A DNA stretch of 64,000 nucleotides, taken from the NCBI RefSeq assembly GCF_015832195.1, contig NC_052027.1, positions 3,844,001-3,908,000 on the forward strand, written 5' to 3'. Source of the stretch: Motacilla alba alba (Eukaryota; Chordata; Aves; Passeriformes; Motacillidae). Positions 9,831 through 22,844 of this stretch are shown here, piece after piece. The position numbers were made by a program, and so were the translations under genes. The stretch's first letter is position 1, and the number at the start of each line of letters is the position of its first letter. Under the pieces are notes generated by a model, which saw nothing but the letters and a program-made list of their open reading frames with translations, did not search any database and was not told where the DNA came from.

Positions 9831-12800
9831 TCAGTGTAATCTGTTATCCCACACTTGATTCACCACCTAAGCTAGCAGAGCTCCTTATGGATAGCTTAGC
9901 AAAAGATTATGTGCCTCTCTGGCTGCTTCTTGGGAAACTTGAGGCATGAATTCCTCAATCAAACTGCAGTTTCAGAATTTGGAGGAATCTTGGTGTAAAT
10001 AATATGAGAGGTTTTTCTTGGCTGGTGCCTCAAAGGACCAACTTTAGCCCAGCAAACATAAGATTTGTGGGTTTTCTATGAAATATTGTGCAACTTCATA
10101 TTTACTTGTCAGTCCCCAGAGCTGGAATTCCAACAGTTTGTGTGAGATTCACATGTTTCTTGCTCTCAGACATGCAAACATATGCTGGAACTGGAAAAGT
10201 GAAGTCATTCATCTTTCAACAATCAGTGCTTTGCTACTGGTGGAGATGGGGGGGTTGGAGAAGTGAGCACACTGTGTCAAGGCCAGACCTGTAAAACTGA
10301 GAGGAGAAACATCCCTGGGAGTTACCAGGTGCCTTCTACTGGGCTCCACCACCTTCCTCAGGAGACAGAAAAGAATAACTGGATTAGGTATTGCCAGGTC
10401 CTCATGGATTCCTCATATGTTAGGGAAATAAAAGTCTTGAGAGAGATTGTATCCTCCTGGCAGAAGACAGTCCATCCCCAGGGTACCCACTCCAGTGCCT
10501 CTGAATTTTGCCTCCCCCTTTGCAGTGGTGATACTGCAGCTGTGCAAGTGGTGATAGAAAAAAAAAAGGACTGAAGTGCCACTGCAGGGTAATTTTACAT
10601 CTGGTTTGCATTAATGTGATCAGGTACGAAGCACTTGTATTAGATCTGAAGTCTCAGAGGGGCTCAACACTAACCCAAAGGGGTGGTGAAAGGCCAAGTC
10701 ATTTATTGAGTTCAAAGTGATGTGCCAGCACTCCAGAAATTCCCATACCCTGGATTTAAAACCAACCCCCAAGCCTGATTCTACCATTGTCACTGAACAG
10801 GGGGGCTTCCCAAATACCCTGTGAACCCCCAAAGGCTGGCTTGCAGAGGAGGAGCACACTGGAAGTGTGGGGGTCGCTTTTTTGTCCATGCTTGTCCCCA
10901 TAAAATAAGCTCAATACCAAGGACTTCAATTTACATAAAATCAAGAAGAAAAATAGCAGCAGCCCAAATGTGCCTGCGTCCCATCTCTTGCTCCATTTTT
11001 TTAAATCAGAGCACAAAAAATGAACCATGGGAGGAAGCAATAGCCCTGCTCCTCATCTCCTGCTGGCCTCATTCACCAGTGACTCCACTGGAGGCAGTGG
11101 CCCTGGTTTACATCACTGTAAAAGAGTGGACAGCTATACCTAAAGACTGCCTCAGACCTGCCAGATCCTAGGAGAGTTTATCAGACAAGAGCAGATCAAC
11201 TTTGTATTGTCATTCGTGCCAATTAACTTGTGGGATTAAGCATTTATCTGGGTAATGAGAACAGCCCCAATTACACGAGTTCAAAGTTCACACCATCTAT
11301 AGCAGTGGAAGTTCTGTGTCCTGCAGACACTCCTGGACAGGGAATTGGGATGGTGCAGCTTTGAGAGATGCATTATCCCATACTTGTCCTTCTCCACACC
11401 TTCCCTGCTGATGTAGGAGAGATAAAGGCAAAACCTCACTGTCCTACATCCCCACTATATTCACTTGGCAATAATTATTACGATTCCCCTTTTAGTAATT
11501 TAATTTCCATTAATTGACACTCACAGTGGAGGTTAGTTGATTTGAGAGAATCCTTCTGGAAGGAAGATTAAGCTTTTGCATCCCCATTATTTCCTAAACT
11601 CTGCCCTAATCAATTATCTTTTTTTCCCATCCTAGGGGAGCTTTCCTCTCCCAAGCACACCTGCAAAGGCCCTTTAATTTCTGTCTGCAGTGGAAGGGGC
11701 TGGGAGGGCACCCTTTACCTTTGCTTTACTCTGATAATAGACAAACCAGTGACCGCAAGTATTTCCAAATGTGGACGGCCATGCAGTCCCCTCTGCTCTT
11801 CCCTGGAGGCAGCTTTTGTCTTGAGGAGCACAGCAAATGACTCAGGATGCCCCACAGAAAAGGTGGCCAGCCTCAAGCCAGCCCTGCCACAAAAAGTGTT
11901 CTGCAGTCCCCTGCGCTTGCCCCAGAATCACCCTGGAAGGTGTCTCAGGCCAGGGACAGCTTCCTCACCCGCCTTGAAGGGAGGAAGGAAGGGGACAGCC
12001 CTTGCAGAAGAAATCAGATGAGAAAATAGAACAGAACTTGTGCAGCCCTGAAACCTCCTTGGTGCAGGGGAAAAGCCTCACTCCCCATACCCACAGCTTG
12101 AGAAGAGAGAGGCTGGTTTAAACACTTCCCTTTATTCACTGCACTTAGATCTGTGCCAACGTGTGTTTTAACTTTATTAATATTGCAGTAATTTCATTAT
12201 TAATAGAAACGTGTGCATTAATTTTTAATATTATATGAATATTGATATTACAGATATGCTATAGAATAATGTTGATATCCCACCACACTGGAGGCATTTC
12301 CATGTTTATTGCCAGATTTTAGGTTAGCAGAGAGAGCTTGCAGGAAAGGGCACCATCACATATAACGAGTTGCTGCCTTAATTTGATTAGGTGCTTATTA
12401 GGAAAGGGGAAGCAAGGTGTTTGGGGTTTGAGGGTGCAGAGTTGGCTGAGCCAGCACACACTTGTGAGCCTGGGGGACTGCAGGGAAGGCTCTGCTGCTG
12501 AGCACCAGCAAGCCCAGCTTAAACTCAGCTCCATCTGCATCCTCCTGCCCACAGTTCACCTCTGGAAAATTTTGCCACTTCAAAAAACCAGTGTTACAGA
12601 GGTGACACAAAAGTAAATTATTCTGTTTGTGTGGCAAGGGGGAACTCAAATCTGAGTGGGTGTACACAGAAGAGACAGGTCACCCTGACCACATAGTGGT
12701 TTTACAGAACTAGTAACTGGAAGGAGATGAACTGGCTGAAGGTCATCATGGTGTTTGGGAAGATAAAAGGGAATAATGCATACCTCTACAGAGAACACTT

Positions 12801-15800
12801 TAAGGTAAGAAAAGTGATTATTGTTGGTATTGCTAGCTTGTAGTGGTGTGGGAAACAGTAGTCTTGTTGTGACCCCAAAGCTCTAGAGTGTTTGAGATCA
12901 TGCAACATTCCTTGTCAAGAGGGACTGAGCAAATTTTCTCCATCAGCACAATCCACCAAACCAAAGGATGATACCAGCAAGTGTGACCCCAGACCAAAGT
13001 CCTTGCCAGTGCCTCCCCCTACGCCAGCAGCTCTGGGATTTGTGTTTTCTGCACAGATGGATATTCAAAAGAAGCAGAAGGTGCTAAGAATCCCTTGATT
13101 TAAACAAGATGTCTCAGGAGTTTGATCCTGACAATGTGTAACGTGTTTTCCAGAAGGAATTAGAAAATTGCAGGAAGAGAATAGACTGTGCAAATGCAAG
13201 AGGATTTTGATAACAGCAAAATCAATGTGCCTTTCTCTGTTACATAGATATGAAATGGCAAACCAGCAGGGGTACAGTCATTAGACTGATCAATAATTCT
13301 GAGCACAGGAATGGAGATGAGTTAATGCACATCAGCAAATCACCTGTGGTTTCTCAAGGAGAGTCTTGAGTGCAGGCAGACCTGGCCCAGTGCAGTAGAA
13401 CACATTTCAAGGATGTGGCAGGGCAGGTTCCCCCATGTGGCATGTCTGCCTTGGAGGATGGTGGCAGCCTTTGAGTCGCTCTGCCTGGTCCTCAGGGCTG
13501 GAAAAGGCTAAAGCTGAGCAATCCTGGTGCACTGAAGGGAGAAGGATGGATGGCAGCTTGTTCTGTGACAAGATGTACAATGCAGGGTGACAGCAACGTG
13601 TGCAGGAGAGGAGGAAAGAGCAATATACCACAGAGGACAGGTGTAAAACCCCCTGTGGCAGGGGTTTCCCAAAAATCTGAGTGTGAGCAGCTGAGTGGGG
13701 GCAGAAAATGAAGGCAAGCACAATGTCAAAAGGACAGAAAATCTCCTCTGCAAAACCTGGAAAACTCTGTGTCTATTAATTGTGGGCCAGGAGTACCCAG
13801 AGCACCCCAGACTGATGCTCCACCCCAAAAGCCTTGCTTCCCCTTTCCTAATAAGCATGTAATCAATTAAAGGCACCAGATATCACTGTGTTACAGGCCT
13901 GTCCCCAGCTCCAGAAGTTCACAAATCTCCCAGACCATACAAAGCAAGAGCCTGTGCTGCATGTAGCATGTACCTGCATTGCTGCAGCCTGCATTGGCCT
14001 GGGATGCAATGACTGCCCTGCATCCCAGCAGATGGTACAGGAAGGGTGGGCCATGGACCCTGGAGAGCTCTGCTCTGCACTGCTTGGGCAGGGTCTCTCT
14101 TCCTAGGCTGGGATTTCCACCAGGTCTCCCAAACTCTGGTGCCGTGCTTCTGCCACAGCGTCGTAACACACGGAAAGGATTAAATCTGCTTTTAAAGCAT
14201 AATGTGGCTTTGTAAATCCCAAGGCAATAATGCAGTGCAGAAGCAGACTAAAAATATGGCCTGGTTCTAGCCCAGCAAGCAGGGCTGGGTCTTCCTTACT
14301 TACTTTTTCTCTTGCACATGTGAGTGCACTCATGTCATTTCACGCAGAGATTTGTGGGCTCTTTCACCACAAATGGGCAGATGTGGCTCTTGCTGCAAGG
14401 AGTTTGCAAACCAGCAAAGCTGATATTAATTCCAGGGGGTGCAGGAATTCACCCTTTATTTACTCCTCCAGGCTACATGGGAGCCCAGGCAGCAGAGCAT
14501 GCCTCTGACCTCTTTCACGGGACCAGAAGGGTCAGCTCAGGGAAAGGCATTGGTGAGGCAGCTGCCAACATTCTCACTCTTTCCAAAAATTTCACCACAT
14601 CCTGTGGAATTAGTAGGTTTTTAATTTTTTCCTCTAAATTTGTTTTCCCACATGGATGAAACCTTGACAGAAAGGTCCTCCACCCCTTCAAATCCAACAG
14701 CAAAATTTCCTGACTGTGGTGGTGTCCTAATTCCAGCTCCCTTCTCCACCCTTTCATTAAACTCCCCAAAGTTGCTAACAAACCTTTCACACATTGCAAC
14801 AGAGCCTTCAACTATTTGGATTTGGTTTACATCAGCACTTAGGCTCAGACAGATATTGCACAAACAGTAAGAAAAAGTCTGTCCTGCTGAGTGTTTAGGA
14901 TCTACTGGGGAGGAAAATCATTGCCAAGCTCTCTATCCCCACTGGCAGCTCTGTGGCAGGTCCTGCAGAGCCTGGTTTCTGCAGCCTCCCTCATCACCCC
15001 GCTGGGCCACCCTTTGGTGAAGCTCAGCCCAAACATGCCCCTCCTTGCTTTCACACCACAGCTCCAGCTTTACCTCTGCCTGTGATGCTGCTGGCTCCCT
15101 GGCTCAGGTGCCCACGTTCTCCCCCTGTAGTCACTGCAGCTTGGCTTGACATATTCCCTCTTCATCCACCTTCCTGCACACCCACAGGGCTCCTGGGGCT
15201 CTGCTGGTCCTGGCTCCCAGGGGCAGCTCGGCCCTGTGGGCACCCAGAGCTGGTCTCTGTGCCCCAGGGCCACTGCAGCCCTGAGGCACCCAGGGGCTGT
15301 CCCCTCTCCCTTGGCACAGCACACTGAGGGACTTGCTGTGTTGTGTGAGCATGCAAAGCCTACTGAGGGAGGGAAAGAAAAAGAAAAGGAAAAAGCCCAG
15401 TAGATTTACTCGACTATCAAGCTATTCAACGTTTCCTTTCCAGCACCCTCCTGCAAGTGCTCAGTGACAGATGGGGACAGATTGAGTGGTTCGATGCAGT
15501 GAGGTAATATTCCACTAAATCATTCCTCTTTCTCTCACTGTCAGAATGCACCCAGACTTCAGCCCTTCCTCTGAATCTTCCTGTGTTTCCCTCCTTAATG
15601 ACAAAGCCATTTTAGCTCTACCTCTGCTAAAATTTCTGAGAGAAGCAAGCACTGCTGTTTTTATGCTGTGATAAAATGGTATTGTAAAACAGTTAGCAAA
15701 AGGAAGGCGTGAATCACTCTGAGACAGAGAGGGTTCTGGTGCTGTTCCTGGTGTTTCTGATTTCTTTTTCTTGCCTGTGTGCTGGGGCTGAGCCCCAGAC

Positions 15801-18800
15801 CCTGGTGCAGGGGCCCTGGCTGGGCAGGCAGCAGGCTCTGGGCAGGTGTGCCGTGGGCAGGCGCGCAGGCTCACACTGCACGTCTCACAGATGGAAGATC
15901 CATTTTTTTCCCTGGATGATTTGTTCCAATGGTTAATCATCCTCACACAAACACAGGATTATTTTTTTAATGACATACCAGTAGATAATATTCAGAAACT
16001 TTAGGATGGGCTTTCCCTCCACTGGGCAATCTCTTGATTTCTGCCTACTCTATGAATGCCATGATGACTGCCTAAAATTAGCTGTGACTTCACAGCTTCC
16101 CTGTGCCCTTGCAAGACTGGCTTTGAACTTGAAAGCCTCCTACACAAAGTGCTTTGTGCTATCAACCTGGTCACAGCAGATGAGAAAAATGTGGCACTGA
16201 ATGCAGTGGCCTTCCAGTAAATAGATCCACAGTACAGCCATGCATGACTCGAGATCAAAGACAGAGTGCAAGTGCTGAGGTCATTAAACATGAATAGAAA
16301 TATAGAAATGCAACAGCTTGCATGAAAGGCTGAGCTTGACTTTAAAGCGATGAAAGCTTGTGTAGTCAGCGATTGTTCACCCGTGATAATGCTCTTGCCA
16401 TCGGTGGTTCTCTGCATTAGAAAGGTGAATAACTAATTATTCTTGGGATAAAGCATCGAGGTGTGGGGCAGTTAACGACTTGTACCAAGTGAAAATAGGC
16501 TTGGAGATGCTCAGCATCAGCAGCTCTAGGGAAAGTCAGAGTGCCACAGAAGTCAAGCTGGAAAATCAGCTCCCGGTCACCAGTTCTACAACTGATGGAT
16601 AAGGATTTATCCCACACAAATCCTTCAGGAATGACATGGCATCAGAGGTCACCAGCATGGAAGGAGGTTTGGGGTAAGATGTCCATAGGCACAGCCCCAG
16701 TCCTGCACGATTCAGCACCAGCTTTTAGGAGACCATCTTCACGGATGGTCTTTCTCAGATGGCTGCATTTCCTCAACATGTCATATATTTTTTAATATTC
16801 TGAAGCCTAAGAAGATCATAGCATGGGAAATGCTTCCCGGTTCCTATCAAAATAGAGTTAATTATAGCCTCTGCAGTGTTTTGAGCAACTACAAAGGAAG
16901 CTGTGCAAAAAATGATGACTTTAGGAAACCTCTATTAGAAAACAGCCCCCCTGCCATGTTTCTAATAATTTTTGATTAGCAGCATAACTGTCTAATAAGG
17001 TTTCTGGGGTATTCTGATACTGTGTGGAATGATCCAGTCTGCAGCCTGAGCTAATGAAGTGACACTTAGCTTTGCCTTCTGCCAATATGTGTCTGTTACT
17101 CTGTCTGGAGCCACTTCCCTCAGGGCGGTTTGTTGGCAATTCTGAGCAAGTGCAGGTGCCTCCAAAGAGCAAGGTGACTGTGCTTAACCACCTGGGGTGA
17201 GTGGCAAAGGTCCAGCCGCATCCTTTTCGGGGAAAAGAGGGAAAATGGCAGCTTTGCTCTCCTCTGGGCTCTGCACAGTGTGTCCCAGGGCAGTCCCACA
17301 GCATATGGCAGAGCAGCCTTCTGAAGATGTAGCTGCACCACATCCAGGTAGAGCCTCGGGAAAGAACTGTTGCTATCAGACTGAGCCAAATTCCTGCCCT
17401 TTTCCTCGAGGCTACTGGCTGCGCACCATTTTGGGAGGCAGCTTTACCTCTTCTGTGCAGAGCTGGTATTGGAAAAGCAAACGATGACAGCTTGTGGGCT
17501 ACACATCCCCTGCTCAGCTTTCACCTCTAGCACAAGCACTGAACGAGACCTTTACCCAACAACATAATTTGGCTGAGGAGAAATGTTTCAGCTCCTTTCC
17601 TAGCCAACTCTTTCCAAATCTAGCAGCAGAGCTACAAGCACCCTAGAGGTGCACTGAGTGCTGTAAATCAGAGATCATCTCAGCTGCTAACTGGGATTTC
17701 AGACCAGTGTCATTTTTCAAGCTGGCCTGACATTTAAGTCTATACTAAAAACCTCCACTGACTTCAAGATTTTGACTGGAGATGCTTGTAAGGAATGTGT
17801 TAAATACCTGGGGAGTGAGTGAAGATGCCAGCAGCAATCAAGATTTTTCTGGAGCAGCTCTCAGCACAACTGCAATCCCTCACCACAGATATGCAGAAGC
17901 AGCATGCTGTGACCTCTGAGCCAGACTGTGAAGAATCTCTGGGGGAGATGATATTGGTATTTCCTGTGGTACTCAGCACTTGTGGTGCCCAGAATATGGG
18001 AAACTATCATGCAGCTGCCTGGAGGGGTGGAGAGAGGACTGAATGGACATTCTGGTGAAGCACAGGTCGATGGGAGAGCTGGGAGAGCCCCGCTGCTGTG
18101 CAGCCCACCAAACCTCCCAAGTACTTTGTGTTTTGGTCAGTGGGGATGGGAAGAGGGGTTCAAACCATCTGAGTTTTTGCAAGAGAGCCCAAGACTTGTA
18201 CAAGCAGCAATAGCTTCTCATATGGGAGTACTTATTAACACCCAGCTCCCACTGAGTCTCAGCCCTTGGCACTTCTGAGTGGACTGAAAGTGCTCTGGTT
18301 TTTGCAGGATGGGGGATTTGCAGCCACACCTCACAGTCCATACAGCAGCAACCATCTCTCCCTGCGCTCATTCTCCCCAACATTATTTCTCTCTTTTTGT
18401 TTTTTTAATCCAGAGCAGGTTTTTATCCTCCCCGACACCCCTTCTCTGATCTTGGTCAAAGCATTTAATCTCTGTGACCCACTTTCCCCATATGCAGACT
18501 AAAGGCTGCTATGTGAGTGAATGCTGTGCTTTGGAAGTGCTTTTTTTTTTTTCTTTTGCAACTTTCTTATATTTCCTCAGATTTCAGAAGGAATATTTCT
18601 CCTCTGGTGCTTCTCCAGCCCTTTTTGGTTTTCCATACTTTCTAGGTGCACTCTCAGCCAGCAAAGTAGTGTTTTTTGGTGTGCTGGCACTGAATACTCC
18701 TTAATTTTCTGCCATGTCCTTGATATTTAGTTTCACATCTTTTGGAATTAAGCCCTATTGTACAAAACCCATCTAAACCTTGAATTAAAGCAACTGGAGT

Positions 18801-20835
18801 TCCTTCTCTTTTGTACTACCACAGCCTGGATCACAATCTGACTGACATCACAAGTACCTAAAATATAAAATTAACTTCAAACCTTGACTTCAAACAGCAG
18901 TGATTTTGCCCTCAGAGTATATCAGGAGTCCTGAGACAGCCCTGGAAGCTGTGTGCAAGCAAAAGGCATGGTATACACATGATTGTTATTTTTTTTTTTT
19001 GTATGCTGGTGCTGTAGCAAGGCTGGGTCTGGCTGCCACTGATGGGTGATAGCATAGCACACATTATCTTCACCAGATAAGAACCAATCACCCATCTTGT
19101 GAGGGCATCACTGAGCCAGGGGATGCCTCTGCACAGAGGCTGGGATTCAATACAGCAGCACTGCTTGATAAGCCAAGCCTAAATAAAACCATCAGGTCAC
19201 CCAAAGGTGAGTTTTCACCCCCCACATATACTACTGACTCTACAACTTGTGTTCATTTTTTTCTAGAAGGGAAAAATCTGGTCGTTGCAGCTTTTAAGGA
19301 GGTTTTAAAATAACTATTTTCCCATCTCTGTGGTTTAAATAGAATCATAACCATACTACTTATAGCCTGGAAGAGAGAGAGGATGCCAAAACATCAGACA
19401 TTTTTAATAGAGTAAAGAGAAAGAAAATATTGGCTTGGTTACTAGCAGGATTAGGAAAAAGATGGCAAGATCTGAGTTACGGATCACAGTTCTAGGCCCC
19501 TACTATGTAGGCAGCTTCTGAGAGAAATATGAGATATGAGAACAGTTCCAGAAGTTGGAACCCTGCAGAAAAGACCTAAAAGTAAATCAGAGGTATAAAG
19601 TTTACTTGGAACACAATTCCCAGCAACAGCATCCATGCCTTGCCCCACAGTCTTTGTAAAACAACTCTAGTCCATTACTCTCCAACACTCACTAAGCTGT
19701 CATCTTATTTTCCAGCCTGAAAACATAATTAGCACTGATAACCAGCTGCTGCTGTGATCTGAAGTATGACAGCTTTCCTTCTGTACCCAGGTGCATTTTC
19801 AAAATGCTTTAGAAGCTTTGGAAATGATCACTAAGCCTCTCTGTTTTAAAGATACCCCATCCATGGTCATATTTCTGAGCCCAGTTCTGGCAGTACTGGT
19901 ACTGCAACTGTACCCGAAACTCAAATTGCAACCTTCTCCTTATGCACTGCAGGAAATGCTGCCTTTCTGGTGTCCAAATCCCAGCTGGGGATGGAAAAAA
20001 CGAGATTTAAACCAAACCAGGAGCCCCACCTCATTTCATTCCCTGCCTCAATCTGAAGCTGCCACCTTTGCCCTCTTCTGATCTGCCACGTCTCTTTTGG
20101 GCTCCCTTCAAAGTCACAAGACAACTATTTCTCAGTTGATGTCTACCAGTTTTGGACTACTCTCTACAGAAATACTCAGCAGATGCAGATTTCTGCATAT
20201 AAACTGAGCTTGTATCCCTGCTATTTTGTGTGAGACTTGCTCCAGCACATGTTTGTTAACTGTTACATGATCCATCAGAGAGGGGAAGCACCTCAGGGCC
20301 AGCTTCCTCTGAGACAGCTGAGAAGCTGGGCCAGGATCCCGCCATCAGGTTACTGGTTGAAATACTTTTAGAGACGTTTTTGTAGAACAGAGCAGGTTAA
20401 AATGCCGTGCTTAATAAATGTAAGCTTCCCATTAAGAATATAGTTTATAAATGAGTATGGTATTGACCAAGCCAGAGTTAAAAAACTGCTTTGCCTACTA
20501 AAATTAGCCATCCACAATTACGCACTCTTTTCTGTCATTAACAGAGGAGCAGTTAGCTACAACAGAAATTTGGTTTCAGCAGACACAAAGAATTGTGCTA
20601 TTTAAACCTGTTGCCCATCATGAATTTAAGTCTTCTTAAAAATAGCTTTAGTCACTTTTATTGGTATAAACACCTAAATTGAGATCTAACAGCAAATAAG
20701 GATTGTGCTTGTCCATAATAACCTTAGCTGTGAAATCTACTCAGACACAAGACATACAACCTTCCACATACACAAGTTATTTGTCAGCAAAGCAGAATGC
20801 TGCCATTCTGAAACAATTACATACAGTAAAGGTTT
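9831..20835. other. Gene-free stretch between PROK2 and GPR27
   Basis: All open frames here are short (under about 145 codons), are mirrored on the opposite strand and show no domain or exon structure I recognise. A possible old LTR-like segment lies at about 10,640-11,050 and an AT-rich, TAAT-rich patch at 12,170-12,260. The rest appears to be unique intergenic DNA. Confidence 0.55.
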
Positions 20836-20842
20836 TCAATAT

Positions 20843-20848
20843 TTTATT
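20843..20848 (-). terminator. GPR27: Polyadenylation signal, probable end of GPR27 mRNA
   Basis: TTTATT on the + strand is AATAAA on the GPR27 strand, 854 bp past the stop. The DNA just beyond it (20,740-20,830) is CA-rich on the + strand, hence GU-rich in the transcript, as expected of a downstream element. Confidence 0.5.
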
Positions 20849-21701
20849 AAAGAAAACAGTCAAAATGTACAAGTATTACCCAGGTTTGTAGATAACTTCC
20901 TATAAAGGCAGTAAAATATGAATTTCAATCTAGGTTTTAAAAACTGCTATAGTTGCTTATTTTTAAAGTTGGTATTTTAAAATCACGTTTCACAAATAGT
21001 TCTGAAATATTACCAAATTAATAGTGCAACAAGAAAATTTGAAATTAGTTCTACACTGTTTGCATGTCAAGCAAAAGTTATAACTAACAGCTTCAAATAC
21101 TCAAACCATTTGTGAATGAATGAACCCAACAGCTCCCACCAAAACTGACTTCTGACCCCATTAGGAACGTCCTCTTCATGTTCTTCACTTAAAATCAAAT
21201 AATAATAAAACAACACCTCTTGAGGTCATCAAAAATAACTTTAGTATAAAATTGTCTTGGCCCTTATCAAATATTACATGAGTAAAATTGTTAAGCCTTT
21301 ATCAAAACAGACAGGAATAGGGAAATAAAAAAAAATGTCATGGCCTTAATCCGTATCTGTTGGAATCATGTTTAGAAACGTTAGAAGCAAGACCAGAAAC
21401 TCGGAGCCCTGTTTTGTTTTTAAAAACCACACAATCACAAAGAAAAAAACCAGCTTCTTACTGCCTAAGGTTTGGGGGTGTTCTGCTCAAGTACCTGTTC
21501 CCATAGACAGCAACCTGTTATGTTCTGAAGAGAGCATACGCAAAATATAGAAAAATAAATAAAATAGCTTCTTACAGCCTAAGGTTTGGGTGCTGGGTGG
21601 TGGTTTAGTATGTCCCCCACAGGTCACACTCTCTTGAGCTCATATGCAGAAACATGGAAATTTATATCCATCTTTCTTTTTTTAGAAAGAGAAAAGCCCC
21701 C
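20849..21701 (-). other. GPR27: Probable GPR27 3'UTR
   Basis: AT-rich DNA between the GPR27 stop codon and the first good antisense AATAAA. It contains a 25-bp motif present twice with one mismatch (21,452-21,476 and 21,566-21,590). Confidence 0.45.
21452..21590 (-). repeat. Duplicated 25-bp motif in GPR27 3'UTR
   Basis: The + strand motif agcttcttac[t/a]gcctaaggtttggg occurs at 21,452-21,476 and 21,566-21,590, 114 bp apart, with one mismatch in 25 bases. Both copies are preceded by A-rich DNA. This may be the remnant of a local duplication. Confidence 0.8.
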
Positions 21702-22844
21702 CTACATCCCAAAGCTCTTGAGATCGCAAAGGATGGTGCCCTGGGTGCTCTGGATGCTTTGGCAGCACGGGAAGTGGGCTCGGAGACAGACCCTGAGCTC
21801 CTTGTTGAAGATGAAGCAGAGGATCGGGTTGACCCCTGCCTGGGCAAACGTCATCCAGACAGAGGTGGTCAGGTAGACCTGGGGGATGGAGCTGGCCTTA
21901 ATGAAGACCCGCAAGTAGCAGGCCACAATGTAGGGGGACCAGAGCAGCAGGAAGAGCAAGGTGATCATGTAGAACATCTTGCAGAGCCTTTTCTCCATCT
22001 TAAACTCCTCCAGCACCAGCAGCCTCTTGATCTGGCTGTGGGTGGCCTGCCTTATGCCCACGAGGGTGGGCGGCGTGGGCCCCCTGCCAAAGCCAGCCGT
22101 CCAGTTCGCAGCCGCTTGGCCGGTGGCTCCCGGCCCGTGGAAGGTCCAGTTCTGGCTGATGGCCGGTACCAGCTGGGCCGGCTTCATCTTGCGGTGGCCG
22201 TGGATGAAGAAGAGCAGCTTGATGTAGACCAGGTGGGTGGCGGCGATGACGGCCGCCAGCATGAGCATGAAGCCCAGCGTGTCATTGGCCTTGACGTAGC
22301 GGTGCTCGAAGATGCACTGTTCCTCCTCCCGGATGAACTTGTAGGTGCCCACGTCAAAGACGGGGGGAAAGGCCATGGCCATGGAGAGGGTCCACACCAT
22401 GCACACCACAGCCAGGCAGGTCCAGCCCGTCATGCGCTTGGCGTAGAAGCGGTGGTGGGCGATGGCCATGTAGCGCGTGACCCCCACGCAGAAGAGCAGG
22501 AAGGCGGCGTGGAAGCAGAAGAGCACGGCCAGGAAGGCCAGCACCTTGCAGCTGAGGGGCCCGTGGGGCCAGGCGGCCCCGCTGCGCACCGACAGCATGA
22601 CGAAGGGGAAGCAGGCGAGCGAGCGGAGCCCGTCGGCCAGGCAGAGGTCCAGCAGCAGGTAGTAGGGCGCGCGGTGCAGGTGCCGGTCCTTGAGGATGAG
22701 CCAGGCGAAGAGCACGTTCCCGGCCAGGCTGACGCAGAGGATCAGCCCCAGCGTGGCGAGCTTCAGCCCGGAGGCGCTCAGCAGGCCGCCGGCGCTGGGC
22801 AGGTGCGGGCTGCTGCTGCTCCCCAGCTCGCTGCTGTTCGCCAT
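21702..22844 (-). CDS. GPR27: GPR27 (SREB1) orphan G-protein-coupled receptor
   Basis: A single-exon frame encodes 380 aa, close to the human length of 375. It is a class A seven-helix receptor with helices at about 27-50, 60-84, 98-122, 142-164, 189-213, 288-313 and 322-346. Visible landmarks are GN at 42-43 in helix 1, LCLAD at 67-71 in helix 2, a C99-C177 disulphide pair, TRY instead of DRY at 123-125, a helix-6 LLWSPY at 300-305, NP at 339-340 in helix 7 and a CC pair at 360-361 for palmitoylation. The third loop block NWTFHGPGATGQAAANWT (232-249) is a hallmark of the SREB family (GPR27, GPR85, GPR173), and the loop and tail match GPR27 best. The N-terminus has one glycosylation sequon (N3). 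The ligand is unknown; mammalian work links GPR27 to neurons and insulin secretion. Confidence 0.96.
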   Translation of the reverse strand: MANSSELGSSSSPHLPSAGGLLSASGLKLATLGLILCVSLAGNVLFAWLILKDRHLHRAPYYLLLDLCLADGLRSLACFPFVMLSVRSGAAWPHGPLSCKVLAFLAVLFCFHAAFLLFCVGVTRYMAIAHHRFYAKRMTGWTCLAVVCMVWTLSMAMAFPPVFDVGTYKFIREEEQCIFEHRYVKANDTLGFMLMLAAVIAATHLVYIKLLFFIHGHRKMKPAQLVPAISQNWTFHGPGATGQAAANWTAGFGRGPTPPTLVGIRQATHSQIKRLLVLEEFKMEKRLCKMFYMITLLFLLLWSPYIVACYLRVFIKASSIPQVYLTTSVWMTFAQAGVNPILCFIFNKELRVCLRAHFPCCQSIQSTQGTILCDLKSFGM

